Below, piece after piece: positions 1 to 11,255 of a stretch of DNA of 64,000 bases. This DNA is from Hydractinia symbiolongicarpus. Its lineage: Eukaryota > Cnidaria > Hydrozoa > Anthoathecata > Hydractiniidae. The position numbers and the translations under genes were made by a program. The notes under the pieces are model-generated. The model was not told the DNA's origin and ran no database searches. It was given only the letters and a program-made list of their open reading frames with translations. The stretch lies in the NCBI RefSeq assembly GCF_029227915.1, contig NC_079884.1:31870001-31934000 (forward strand), in the 5' to 3' direction. The stretch's first letter is position 1; the number at the start of each line of letters is the position of its first letter.

Positions 1-324
1 GATTTCCCGTAAATCCCGGGCTTGGACCGTATAGTCGAATGTATACAAAGAAAGTACCCTGTGAGTAAACTCATTTCCAAAACGATTTTTTAAATTATCT
101 TTTCACCACTAAAACGCATGAGACTTGTAGTTTTCAAAAATGTTTTTATTTTTGATGAGACACTGAATAAAAGAAGTTTAATCGCCGGCAAACGAAAACC
201 CGCGATTTCCCGTAAATCCTGCACTCGGGCTGTATAGTCAAAAGTTTACAAAGAAAGTACCCAGGGAGTAAACTAATTTTCCGAACGATTTTTTAAATTA
301 TTTTTTCACCACTAAAACGCATGA

Positions 325-730
325 GACTTGTAGTTTTCAAAAATGTTTTCATTTTTGATGAGACGCTTAATGAAAGAGGTTTAATCGCAGGCAAACGAAA
401 ACCCGCCATTTCCCGTAAATCCCGGGCTTGGCCCGTATAGTCAAAAGTATACAAAGAAAGTACCCAGGGAGTAAACTCATTTCCCGAACGATTTTTTATA
501 TTATATTTTCACCACTAAAACGCATGAGACTTGTAGTTTTCAAAAATGTTTTCATTTTTGATGAGACGCTTAATGAAAGAGGTTTAATCGCAGGCAAACG
601 AAAACCCGCCATTTCCCGTAAATCCCGGGCTTGGCCCGTATAGTCAAAAGTATACAAAGAAAGTACCCAGGGAGTAAACTCATTTCCCGAACGATTTTTT
701 ATATTATATTTTCACCACTAAAACGCATGA
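325..730 (+). repeat. Adjacent monomer duplication (203 bp x 2)
   Basis: The monomers beginning at 325 and 528 are near-identical side by side. They share the otherwise uncommon TTTTATATTATATTTTCACC tract (about 492-511 and 695-714), the TTAATGAAAGAGG class mark and GCAGGC in place of GCCGGC. This is the smallest scale of tandem duplication in the window. Confidence 0.75.
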
Positions 731-1401
731 GACTTGTAGTTTTTAAAAATGTTTTCATTTTTGATGGGACGCTGAATAAAAGAAGTTTAATCGCCGGCAA
801 TCGAAAACCCGCGATTCCCGTAAATCTCGGACTCGGCCCGTATAGTCAAAAGTATACAAAGAAAGTACCGAGGGAGTAAACTCATTTCCCGAACGATTTT
901 TTAAATTACTTTTTCACCACAAAAACGCATGAGACTTGTAGTTTTCAAAAATGTTTTCATTTTTGATGGGACGCAGATTAAAAGAAGTTTAATCGCCGGC
1001 AAACGAAAACCCGCGATTTCCCGTAAATCCCGCACTCGGGCTGTATAGTCAAAAGTTTACAAAGAAAGTACCCAGGGAGTAAACTCATTTTCCGAACGAT
1101 TTTTTAAATTATTTTTTCACCACTAAAACGCAGAGACTTGTAGTTTTCAAAAATGTTTTCATTTTTGATGACACGCTTAATGAAAGAGGTTTAATCGCAG
1201 GCAAACGAAAACCCGCGATTTCCCGTAAATCCCAGGCTTGGCCCGTATAGTCAAATGTATACAAAGAAAGTACCCTGTGAGTAAACTCAATTCCAGAACG
1301 ATTTTTTAAATTATCTTTTCACCACTAAAACGCATGAGACTTGTACTTTTCAAAAATGTTTTCATTTTTGATGAGACACAGAATAAAGGAAGTTTAATCG
1401 C

Positions 1402-3025
1402 CGGCAAACGAAAACCCGCCATTTCCCGTAAATCCCGGGCTTGGCCCGTATAGTTAAAAGTATACAAAGAAAGTACCCAGGGAGTAAACTCATTTCCCGA
1501 ACGATTTTTTAAATTATTTTTTCACCACTAAAACGCATGAGACTTGTAGTTTTCAAAAATGTTTTCATTTTTGATGGGACGCTGAATAAAAGAAGTTTAA
1601 TCGCCGGCAAACGAAAACCCGCGATTTCCCGTAAATCCCGGGCTTGGCCCGTGTAGTCGAATGTATAAAAAGAAAGTACCCAGGGAGTAAATTCATTTCC
1701 CGAACGATTTTATAAATTTTTTTTTCACTACTAAAACGCATGAGACTTTCAGTTTTCAAAAATGTTTTCATTTTTGATGAGACGCTTAATGAAAGAGGTT
1801 TAATCGCAGGCAAACGAAAACCCGCGATTTCCCGTAAATCCCAGGCTTGGCCCGTATAGTCGAATGTATACAAAGAAAGTACCCTGTGAGTAAACTCATT
1901 TCCCGAACGATTTTTTAAATTTTTTTTTCACCACTAAAACGCATAAGACTTGTAGATTTCAATAATGTTTTCATTTTTGATGAGACGCTTAATGAAAGAG
2001 GTTTAATCGCTGGCAAACCAAAACCAGCGATTTCCACTAAATCCCGGGCTTGGCCCATGTAGTCGAATGTATACAAAGAAAGTACCCAGGGAGTAAACTC
2101 ATTTCCCGAACGATTTTATAAATTTTTTTTTCACCACTAAAACGCATGAGACTTGCAGTTTTCAAAAATGTTTTCATTTTTGATGAGACGCTTAATGAAA
2201 GAGGTTTAATCGCCGGCAAACGAAAACCCGCCATTTCCCGTAAATCCCGGGCTTGGCCCGTATAGTTAAAAGTATACAAAGAAAGTACCCAGGGAGTAAA
2301 CTCATTTCCCGAACGATTTTTTAAATTATTTTTTCACCACTAAAACGCATGAGACTTGTAGTTTTCAAAAATGTTTTCATTTTTGATGGGACGCTGAATA
2401 AAAGAAGTTTAATCGCCGGCAAACGAAAACCCGCGATTTCCCGTAAATCCCGGGCTTGGCCCGTGTAGTCGAATGTATACAAAGAAAGTACCCAGGGAGT
2501 AAATTCATTTCCCGAACGATTTTATAAATTTTTTTTTCACCACTAAAACGCATGAGACTTTCAGTTTTCAAAAATGTTTTCATTTTTGATGAGACGCTTA
2601 ATGAAAGAGGTTTAATCGCAGGCAAACGAAAACCCGCGATTTCCCGTAAATCCCAGGCTTGGCCCGTATAGTCGAATGTATACAAAGAAAGTACCCTGTG
2701 AGTAAACTCATTTCCCGAACGATTTTTTAAATTTTTTTTTCACCACTAAAACGCATAAGACTTGTAGATTTCAATAATGTTTTCATTTTTGATGAGACGC
2801 TTAATGAAAGAGGTTTAATCGCTGGCAAACCAAAACCAGCGATTTCCACTAAATCCCGGGCTTGGCCCATGTAGTCGAATGTATACAAAGAAAGTACCCA
2901 GGGAGTAAACTCATTTCCCGAACGATTTTATAAATTTTTTTTTCACCACTAAAACGCATGAGACTTGCAGTTTTCAAAAATGTTTTCATTTTTGATGAGA
3001 CGCTTAATGAAAGAGGTTTAATCGC
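1402..3025 (+). repeat. 4-monomer higher-order repeat, 812 bp, two tandem copies
   Basis: Copy 1 spans about 1,402-2,213 and copy 2 about 2,214-3,025. Shared rare marks at an offset of exactly 812 bp include TAGTTAAAAG (1,451 and 2,263), GATTTTATAAATTTTTTTT, ACTTTCAGTTTTC and GGCAAACCAAAACCAGCG. Differences seen include GTATAAAAAG against GTATACAAAG (1,663 and 2,475) and CACTACTA against CACCACTA. Outside these limits the offset match stops. Confidence 0.85.
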
Positions 3026-3366
3026 AGGCAAACGAAAACCCGCGATTTCCCGTAAATCCCAGGCTTGGCCCGTATAGTCGAATGTATACAAAGAAAGTAC
3101 CCTGTGAGTAAACTCATTTCCCGAACAATTTTTTAAATTATTTTTTCACCACTAAAACGCATAAGACTTGTAGTTTTCAATAATGTTTTCATTTGTGATG
3201 AGACGCTTAATAAAAGAAGTTTAAACGCCGGCAAACGAAAACCTGTGATTTTCCGTAAATCCCGGACTCGGCCCGTATAATCAAAAGTATACAAAGAAAG
3301 TACCCAGGGAGTAAACTCATTTCCCGAGCGATTTTTTAAGTTATTTTTCACCACTAGAACGCATAA

Positions 3367-4582
3367 GACTTGTAGTTTTCAAAAATGTTTTCATTTTTGA
3401 TGAGACGCTGAATAAAAGAAGTTTAATCGCCGGTAAACGAAAACCCACGATTTCCCGTAAATCCCTTGCTTGGCCCGTATAGTCAAAAGTATACAAAGAA
3501 AGTACCCAGGGAGTAAACTCATTTCCCGAACGATTATTTAAATTATTTTTTCACCACTAAAACGCATGAGACTTGTAGTCTTCAAACTTGTTTTCATTTT
3601 TGATGAGACGCTGAATAAAAGAAGTTTAAACGCCCGCAAACGAAAACATGTGATTTCCCGTAAATCCCGGACTCGCCCCGTATAATCAAAAGTATACAAA
3701 GAAAGTACCCAGGGAGTAAACTCATTTCCCGAGCGATTTTTTAAGTTATTTTTCACCACTAGAACGCATAAGACTTGTAGTTTTCAAAAATGTTTTCATT
3801 TTTGATGAGACGCTGAATAAAAGAAGTTTAATCGCCGGTAAACGAAAACCTGCGATTTCCCGTAAATCCCTTGCGTGGCCCGTATAGTCAAAAGTATACA
3901 AAGAAAGTACCCAGGGAGTAAACTCATTTCCCGAACGATTTTTTAAATTATTTTTTCACCACTAAAACGCATGAGACTTGTAGTCTTCAAACTTGTTTTC
4001 ATTTTTGATGAGACGCTGAATAAAAGAAGTTTAAACGCCGGCAAACGAAAACCTGTGATTTCCCGTAAATCCCGGACTCGGCCCGTATAATCAAAAGTAT
4101 AAAAAGAAAGTACCCAGGGAGTAACCTCATTTCCCGAGCGATTTTTTAAGTTATTTTTCACCACTAGAACGCATAAGACTTGTAGTTTTCAAAAATGTTT
4201 TCATTTTTGATGAGACGCTGAATAAAAGAAGTTTAATCGCCGGTAAACGAAATCCCGCGATTTCCCGTAAATCCCTTGCTTGGCCCGTATAGTCAAAAGT
4301 ATACAAAGAAAGTACCCAGGGAGTAAACTCATTTCCCGAACGATTTTTTAAATTATTTTTTCACCACTAAAACGCATGAGACTTGTAGTCTCCAAACTTG
4401 TTTTCATTTTTGATGAGACGCTGAAAAAAAGAAGTTTAAACGCCGGCAAACGAAAACCTGCGATTTCCCGTAAATCCCAGACTCGGCCTGTAAAGTCAAA
4501 AGTATACAAAGAAAGTACCCAGGGTGTAAACTCATTTCCCGCACGATTTTTTAAATTATCTTTTCACCACTAAAACGCATGA
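3367..4582 (+). repeat. 2-monomer repeat (405 bp) in three tandem copies
   Basis: Monomers alternate between two types. One carries GAGCGATTTTTTAAGTTA and CACTAGAACGCATAAG just before the landmark; the other carries TAGTCTTCAAACTTG (TCTCC in the last) and TTTAAACGCC. Dimers start near 3,367, 3,772 and 4,177. Related single dimers recur at about 6,003-6,408 and 7,829-8,234, so this dimer was later dispersed inside domain I. Confidence 0.8.
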
Positions 4583-4988
4583 GACTTGTAGTTCTCAAAA
4601 ATGTTTTCATTTTTGATGGGACGCTGAATAAAAGAAGTTTAATCGCCGGCAAACGAAAACCCGCGATTTCCCGTAAATCCCGCACTCGGGCTGTATAGTC
4701 AAAAGTTTACAAAGAAAGTACCCAGGGAGTAAACTCATTTTCCGAACGATTTTTTAAATTATTTTTTCACCACTAAAACGCATAAGACTTGTAGTTTTCA
4801 AAAATGTTTTCATTTTTCATGAGACCCTTAATGAAAGAGGTTTAATCGCAGGCAAACGAAAACCTGCGATTTCCCGTAAATCCCAGACTCGGCCTGTAAA
4901 GTCAAAAGTATACAAAGAAAGTACCCAGGGTGTAAACTCATTTCCCGCACGATTTTTTAAATTATCTTTTCACCACTAAAACGCATGA

Positions 4989-7220
4989 GACTTGTAGTTC
5001 TCAAAAATGTTTTCATTTTTGATGGGACGCTGAATAAAAGAAGTTTAATCGCCGGCAAACGAAAACCCGCGATTTCCCGTAAATCCCGCACTCGGGCTGT
5101 ATAGTCAAAAGTTTACAAAGAAAGTACCCAGGGAGTAAACTCATTTTCCGAACGATTTTTTAAATTATTTGTTCACCACTAAAACGCATGAGACTTGTAG
5201 TTTTCAAAAATGTTTTCATTTTTGATGAGACCCTTAATGAAAGAGGTTTAATCGCAGGCAAACGAAAACCTGCGATTTCCCGTAAATCCCAGGCTTGGCC
5301 CGTATAGTCAAATGTATACAAAGAAAGTACCCTGTGAGTAAACTCATTTCCAGAACGATTTTTTAAATTATCTTTTCACCACTAAAACGCATGAGACTTG
5401 TACTTTTCAAAAATGTTTTCATTTTTGATGAGACACAGATTAAAGGAAGTTTAATCGCCGGCAAACGAAAACCCGCCATTTCCCGTAAATCCCGGGCTTG
5501 GATCGTATAGTCAAAAGTATACAAAGAAAGTACCCAGGGAGTAAACTCATTTCCCGAACGATTTTTTAAATTATTTTTTCACCACTAAAACGCATGAGAC
5601 TTGTAGTTTTTAAAAATGTTTTCATTTTTGATGGGATGCTGAATAAAAGAAGTTTAATCGCCGGCAAACGAAAACCCGCGATTTCCCGTAAATCCCACAC
5701 TCGGGCTGTATAGTCAAAAGTTTACAAAGAAAGTACCCAGGGAGTAAACTCATTTTCCGAACGATTTTTTAAATTATTTTTTCACCACTAAAACGCATGA
5801 GACTTGTAGTTTTCAAAAATGTTTTCATTTTTGATGAGACGCTTAATGAAAGAGGTTTAATCGCTGGCAAACGAAAACCAGCGATTTCCCCTAAATCCCG
5901 GGCTTGGCCTGTGTAGTCGAATGTATACAAAGAAAGTACCCAGGGAGTAAACTCATTTCCCGAACGACTTTTTAAATTTTTTTTCACCACTAAAACGCAT
6001 GAGACTTGTAGTTTTCAAAAATGTTTTCATTTTTGATGAGACGCTGAATAAAAGAAGTTTAATCGCCGGTAAACGAAAACCCGCGATTTGCCGTAAATCC
6101 CTTGCTTGGCCCGTATAGTCAAAAGTATACAAAGAAAGTACCCAGGGAGTAAACTCATTTCCCGAACGATTTTTTAAATTATTTTTTCACCACTAAAACG
6201 CATGAGACTTGTAGTCTCCAAACTTGTTTTCATTTTTGATGAGACGCTGAAAAAAAGAAGTTTAATCGCCGGCAAACGAAAACCCGCGATTTCCCGTAAA
6301 TCCCGCACTCGGGCTGTATAGTCAAAAGTATACAAAGAAAGTACCCAGGGTGTAAACTCATTTCCCGCACGATTTTTTAAATTATCTTTTCACCACTAAA
6401 ACGCATGAGACTTGTAGTTCTCAAAAATGTTTTCATTTTTGATGGGACGCTGAATAAAAGAAGTTTAATCGCCGGCAAACGAAAACCCGCGATTTCCCGT
6501 AAATCCCGCACTCGGGCTGTATAGTCAAAAGTTTACAAAGAAAGTACCCAGGGAGTAAACTCATTTTCCGAACGATTTTTTAAATTATTTTTTCACCACT
6601 AAAACGCATGAGACTTGTAGTTTTCAAAAATGTTTTCATTTTTGATGAGACGCTTAATGAAAGAGGTTTAATCGCAGGCAAACGAAAACCTGCGATTTCC
6701 CGTAAATCCCAGGCTTGGCCCGTATAGTCAAATGTATACAAAGAAAGTACCCTGTGAGTAAACTCATTTCCAGAACGATTTTTTAAATTATCTTTTCACC
6801 ACTAAAACGCATGAGACTTGTAGTTTTCAAAAATGTTTTCATTTTTGATGGGATGCTGAATAAAAGAAGTTTAATCGCCGGCAAACGAAAACCCGCGATT
6901 TCCCGTAAATCCCGCACTCGGGCTGTATAGTCAAAAGTTTACAAAGAAAGTACCCAGGGTGTAAACTCATTTTCCGAACGATTTTTTAAATTATTTTTTC
7001 ACCACTAAAACGCATGAGACTTGTAGTTTTCAAAAATGTTTTCATTTTTGATGAGACGCTTAATGAAAGAGGTTTAATCGCTGGCAAACGAAAACCAGCG
7101 ATTTCCCCTAAATCCCGGGCTTGGCCTGTGTAGTCGAATGTATACAAAGAAAGTACCCAGGGAGTAAACTCATTTCCCGAACGATTTTTTAAATTTTTTT
7201 TTCACCACTAAAACGCATGA
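4989..7220 (+). repeat. 7-monomer unit and a 6-monomer derivative
   Basis: Positions from 4,989 match positions from 6,409 at an offset of 1,420 bp (seven monomers): both have TAGTTCTCAAAAATG, GATGGGACG, CGCACTCGGGCTG and then CTGTGAGT. From the GATGGGATGCTG mark (5,631 and 6,848) and the CTGGCAAACG mark (about 5,863 and 7,080) the offset drops to 1,217 bp (six monomers). One monomer was therefore lost or gained between the copies. A 406-bp dimer duplication (4,488 and 4,894, CTGTAAAGTC) precedes it. Confidence 0.7.
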
Positions 7221-8031
7221 GACTTGTAGTTTTCAAAAATGTTTTCATTTTTGATGAGACGCTTAATGAAAGAAGTTTAATCGCAGGCAAACGAAAACCC
7301 GCGATTTCCCGTAAATCCCAGGCTTGGCCCGTATAGTCGAATGTGTACAAAGAAAGTACCCTGTGAGTAAACTCATTTCCAGAACGATTTTTTAAATTAT
7401 TTTTTCACCACTAAAACGCATAAGACTTGTAGTTTTCAATAATGTTTTCATTTTTGATGAGACGTTTAATGAAAGAGGTTTAATCGCTGGCAAACGAAAA
7501 CCAGCGATTTCCCCTAAATCCCGGGCTTGGCCCGTGTAGTCGAATGTATACAAAGAAAGTACCCAGGGAGTAAACTCATTTCCCGAACGATTTTCTAAAT
7601 TTTTTTTTCACCACTAAAGCGCATGAGACTTGTAGTTTTCAAAAATGTTTTCATTTTTGATGAGACGCTTAATGAAAGAGGTTTAATCGCAGGCAAACGA
7701 AAACCCGCGATTTCCCGTAAATCCCAGGCTTGGCCCGTACAGTCGAATGTATACAAAGAAAGTACCCAGGGAGTAACCTCATTTCCCGAGCGATTTTTTA
7801 AGTTATTTTTCAACACTAGAACGCATAAGACTTGTAGTTTTCAAAAATGTTTACATTTTTGATGAGACGCTGAATAAAAGAAGTTTAATCGCCGGTAAAC
7901 GAAAAGCCGCGATTTCCCGTAAATCCCTTGCTTGGCCCGTATAGTCAAAAGTATACAAAGAAAGTACCCAGGGAGTAAAATCATTTCCCGAACGATTTTT
8001 TAAATTATTTTTTCACCACTAAAACGCATGA

Positions 8032-9452
8032 GACTTGTAGTCTTCAAACTTGTTTTCATTTTTGATGAGACGCTGAATAAAAGAAATTTAAACGCCGGCA
8101 AACGAAAACCTGCGATTTCCCGTAAATCCCAGACCCGGCCTGTAAAGTCAAAAGTGTACAAAGAAAGTACCCAGGGTGTAAACTCATTTCCCGCACGATT
8201 TTTTAAATTATCTTTTCACCACTAAAACGCATGAGACTTGTAGTTTTCAAAAATGTGTTCATTTTTGATGAGACGCTGAATAAAAGAAGTTTAATCGCCG
8301 GCAAACGAAAAGCCGCCATTTCCCGTAAACCCCAGACTCGGCCTGTATAATCAAAAGTATACAAAGAAGGTACCCAGGGTGTAAACTCATTTCCCGAACG
8401 ATTTTTTAAATTATTATTTCACCACTAAAGCCCATGAGACTTGTAGTTTTTAAAAATGTTTTCATTTTTGATGAGACGCTGAATAAAAGAAGTTTAATCG
8501 CCGTCAAACGAAAACCCGCGACTTCTCGTAAATCCCGGACTCGGCCCGTATAGTCAAAAGTATACAAATAAAGTACCCAGGGAGTAAACTCATTTCCCGA
8601 ACGATTTTTTAAATTATTTTTTCACCACTAAAACGCATGAGACTTGTAGTTTTCAGAAATGTTTTCATTTTTGATGACACGCTTAATGAAAGTGGTTTAA
8701 TCGCCGGCAAACTAAAAACCGCGATTTCCCGTAAATCCCGGGCTTGGCCCATATAGTCGAATGTATTCAAAGAAAGTACCCTATGAGTAAACTCATTTCC
8801 AAAACGATTTTTTAAATTGTCTTTTCACCACTAAAACGCATGAGACTTGTAGTTTTCAAAAATGTTTTTATTTTTGATGAAACACTGAATAAAAGAAGTT
8901 TAATCGCCGGCAAACGAAAACCTGCGACTTCCCGTAAATCCCGGACTCGGCCCGTATAGTCAAAAGTGTACAAAGGAAGTACCCAGGGAGTAAAATCATT
9001 TCCCAAACGATTTTTAAACTTATTTCTTCACCACTAAAACACATGAGACTTGTAGTTTTCAGAAATGTTTTCATTTTTGATGAGACGCTTAATGAAAGTG
9101 GTTTAATCGCCGGCAAACGAAAACCCGTGATTTCCCGTAAATCCCGGGCTTGGCCCGTATAGTGGAATGTATATAAAGAAAGTACCCTGTGAGTAAAGTC
9201 ATTTCCAAAACGATTTTTTAAATTATCTTTTCACCACTAAAACGCATGAGACTTGTAGTTTTCAAAAATGTTTTCATTTTTGTTGAGACACTGAATGAAA
9301 GAAGTTTAATCGCCGGCAAACGAAAATCCGCCATTTCCCGTAAATCCCGGGCTTGGCCCGTGTAGTCGAATGTATACAAAGAAAGTACCCAGGGAGTAAA
9401 CTCATTTCCCGAACGATTTTTTAAATTTTTTTTTCACCACTAAAACGCATGA
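8032..9452 (+). repeat. Domain III-like monomer string at the left edge of domain II
   Basis: The ordered marks are TAGTCTTCAAACTTG with TTTAAACGCC (8,032), a CACTAAAGCCCATGAG monomer with TAGTTTTTAAAAATG (8,438), TCAGAAATG with GAAAGTGG (8,641), and ACACTGAATAAAAG (8,844). The same order is found at 27,260, 27,869, 28,072 and 28,275 in domain III, with one monomer fewer here. It looks like an older, more diverged copy. The monomer at 9,250 carries a TATATAAAG upstream (9,170-9,178), the only such site I noticed in domains I-III. Confidence 0.65.
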
Positions 9453-11082
9453 GACTTGTAGTTTTCAAAAATGTTTTCATTTTTGATGAGACGCTTAATT
9501 AAAGAGGTTTAATCGCCGGCAAACGAAAATTTGCGATTTCCCGTAAATCCCGGGCTTCGCTCGTATAGTCGAATGTATACAAAGAAAGTACCCTGTGAGT
9601 AAACTCATTTCCCGAACGATTTTTTAAATTTTTTTTCACCACTAAAACGCATGAGACTTGTAGTTTTCAAAAATGTTTTCATTTTTGATGAGACGCTTAA
9701 TGAAAGAGGTTCAATCGCCGGCAAACAAAAATCTGCGATTTCCCGTAAATCCCGGGCTTCGCCCGTATAGTCGAATGTATACAAAGAAAGTACCCTGTGA
9801 GTAAACTCATTTCCAGAAGGATTTTTTAAATTATTTTTCACCACTAAAACGCATAAGACTTGTAGTTTTCAAAAATGTTTTCATTTTTGATGAGACGCTG
9901 AATAAAAGAAGTTTAATCGCCGGCAAACGAAAACCCGCGATTTCCCGTAAATCCCGGGCTTGGCCCGTATAGTCAAAAGTATACAAAGAAAGTACCCAGG
10001 GAGTAAACTCATTTCCCGAACGATTTTTTAAATTATTTTTCCACCACTAAAACGCATGAGACTTGTAGTTTTCAAAAATGTTTTCATTTTTGATGGGACG
10101 CTGAATAAAAGAAGTTTAATCGCCGGCAAACGAAAACCCGCCATTTCCCCTAAATCCCGGGCTTGGCCCGTGTAGTCGAATGTATACAAAGAAAGTACCC
10201 AGGGAGTCAACTCATTTCCCGAACGATTTTTTAAATTTTTTTTTCACCACTAAAACGCATGAGACTTGTAGTTTTCATAAATGTTTTCATTTTTGTTGAG
10301 ACGCTTAATGAAAGTGGTTTAATCGCCGGCAAACGAAAATCTGCGATTTCCCGTAAATCCCGGGCTTGGCCCGTATAGTCGAATGTATACAAAGAAAGTA
10401 CCCTGTGAGAAAACTCATTTCCAGAACGATTTTTTAAATTATTTTTCACCACTAAAACGCATAAGACTTGTAGTTTTCAAAAATGTTTTCATTTTTGATG
10501 ACACGCTTAATGAAAGAGGTTTAATCGCCGGCAAACGAAAATCTGCGATTTCCCGTAAATCTCGGGCTTCGCCCGTATAATCGAATGTATACAAAGAAAG
10601 TACCCTGTGAGTAAACGCATTTCCAGAACGATTTTTTAAATTATTTTTCACCACTAAAACGCATAAGACTTGTAGTTTTCAAAAATGTTTTCATTTTTGA
10701 TGAGACGCTGAATAAAAGAAGTTTAATCGCCGGTAAACGAAAATCCGCGATTTCCCGTAAATCCCGGGCTTCGCTCGTATAGTCGAATGTATACAAAGAA
10801 AGTACCCAGGGAGTAAACTCATTTCCCGAACGATTTTTTAAATTATTTTTCACCACTAAAACGCATAAGACTTGTAGTTTTTAAAAATGTTTTCATTTTT
10901 GATGAGACGCTTAATGAAAGAGGTTTAATCGCCGGCAAACGAAAATCTGCGATTACCCGTAAATCTCGGGCTTCGCCCGTATAGTCGAATGTATACAAAG
11001 AAAGTACCCTGTGAGTAAACGCATTTCCAGAACGATTTTTTAAATTATTTTTCACCACTAAAACGCATAAGACTTGTAGTTT

Positions 11083-11104
11083 TCAAAAATGTTTTCATTT
11101 TTGA
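11083..11104. other. 9-bp perfect dyad (hairpin/cruciform), monomer positions 13-34
   Basis: The left arm TCAAAAATG and right arm CATTTTTGA are exact reverse complements around a TTTT loop. The dyad is intact in a large share of monomers throughout the window. Variants that weaken it recur as subfamily marks: TTAAAAATG (one pair lost), TCAGAAATG, and TCAAACTTG, which abolishes most of the left arm. Dyads of this sort can extrude as cruciforms in supercoiled DNA and are often reported for centromeric satellites that lack a CENP-B box. A function here is inference. Confidence 0.85.
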
Positions 11105-11130
11105 TGAGACGCTGAATAAAAGAAGTTTAA

Positions 11131-11181
11131 TCGCCGGCAAACGAAAACCCGCGATTTCCCGTAAATCCCGGGCTTGGCCCG
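11131..11181. other. CpG-dense GC core with ~10-bp GC/AT alternation
   Basis: Eight of the 12 CpG steps of the monomer fall in these 51 bases, at monomer positions 62, 65, 72, 80, 82, 90, 99 and 110. G/C blocks are centred near 65, 80, 90, 100 and 109. A/T blocks are centred near 70-75, 86, 94, 104 and 113. An alternation of this kind near the helical repeat is the classical sequence preference of nucleosomal DNA, so this segment may set nucleosome rotational phase. That role is inferred. Confidence 0.7.
11169..11181. other. Short GC hairpin CGGGC-TTG-GCCCG, monomer positions 99-111
   Basis: A 5-bp G/C stem with a 3-nt loop. In one common variant the loop is TTC and the stem is kept. In the domain IV variant CGGGCTTGTCCCG the inner pair is lost and the stem shrinks to 4 bp. 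In the CCCAGACTCGGCCCG variant the stem is abolished. The site also contains CCCGGG, so a six-cutter at this site would release ladders from part of the array. Confidence 0.75.
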
Positions 11182-11237
11182 TATAGTCAAAAGTATACAA
11201 AGAAAGTACCCAGGGAGTAAACTCATTTCCCGAACGA

Positions 11238-11255
11238 TTTTTTAAATTATTTTTC
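11238..11255. other. A/T-only tract, hotspot of monomer length change
   Basis: Monomer positions 168-185 hold a T run, TTTAAATTA, and a second T run before CACC. The 202/203/204-bp differences between neighbouring monomers come mostly from the number of T residues here: TTATTTTTCACC in 202-bp monomers against TTATTTTTTCACC in 203-bp ones, and a 10-T run at 12,463. This fits replication slippage. Domain variants include AATTATCTTTTCACC, AATTATTTCTGCACC and a pure T run. Confidence 0.8.

Larger units (their letters stand above)
1..9656 (+). repeat. Domain I: diverse, mostly 203-bp monomers
   Basis: Roughly 48 monomers, with landmark spacings almost all 203 bp. Several subfamilies are interleaved: a CGCACTCGGGCTGTATAG type with TTTAC in place of GTATAC (for example near 204 and 1,029), a TAGTCTTCAAACTTG type, and a CTGGCAAACGAAAACCAGCG type. 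Duplications here are short (1, 2, 4, 6 or 7 monomers) and neighbouring copies differ more than in domain II, so this looks like a less homogenised part of the array. No gene is present. Confidence 0.75.

Noticed and set aside
428-643. Open frames of about 60-80 codons on the plus strand in many monomers (for example 428-643, 16,439-16,654 and 52,505-52,840)
   Set aside because: They recur once per monomer and differ only by satellite variants. A period of 202 or 203 bp is not a multiple of three, so frames cannot continue through the array. No ribosome-binding context, domain or codon bias is visible, and the opposite strand is equally open.
10641-10856. Open frames of 60-102 codons on the minus strand in most monomers (for example 10,641-10,856 and 1,565-1,873)
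   Set aside because: Same reasoning: both strands are open over the same bases because the GC-rich core has few stop codons. Indels and stops appear freely between copies, with no sign of protein-level constraint.
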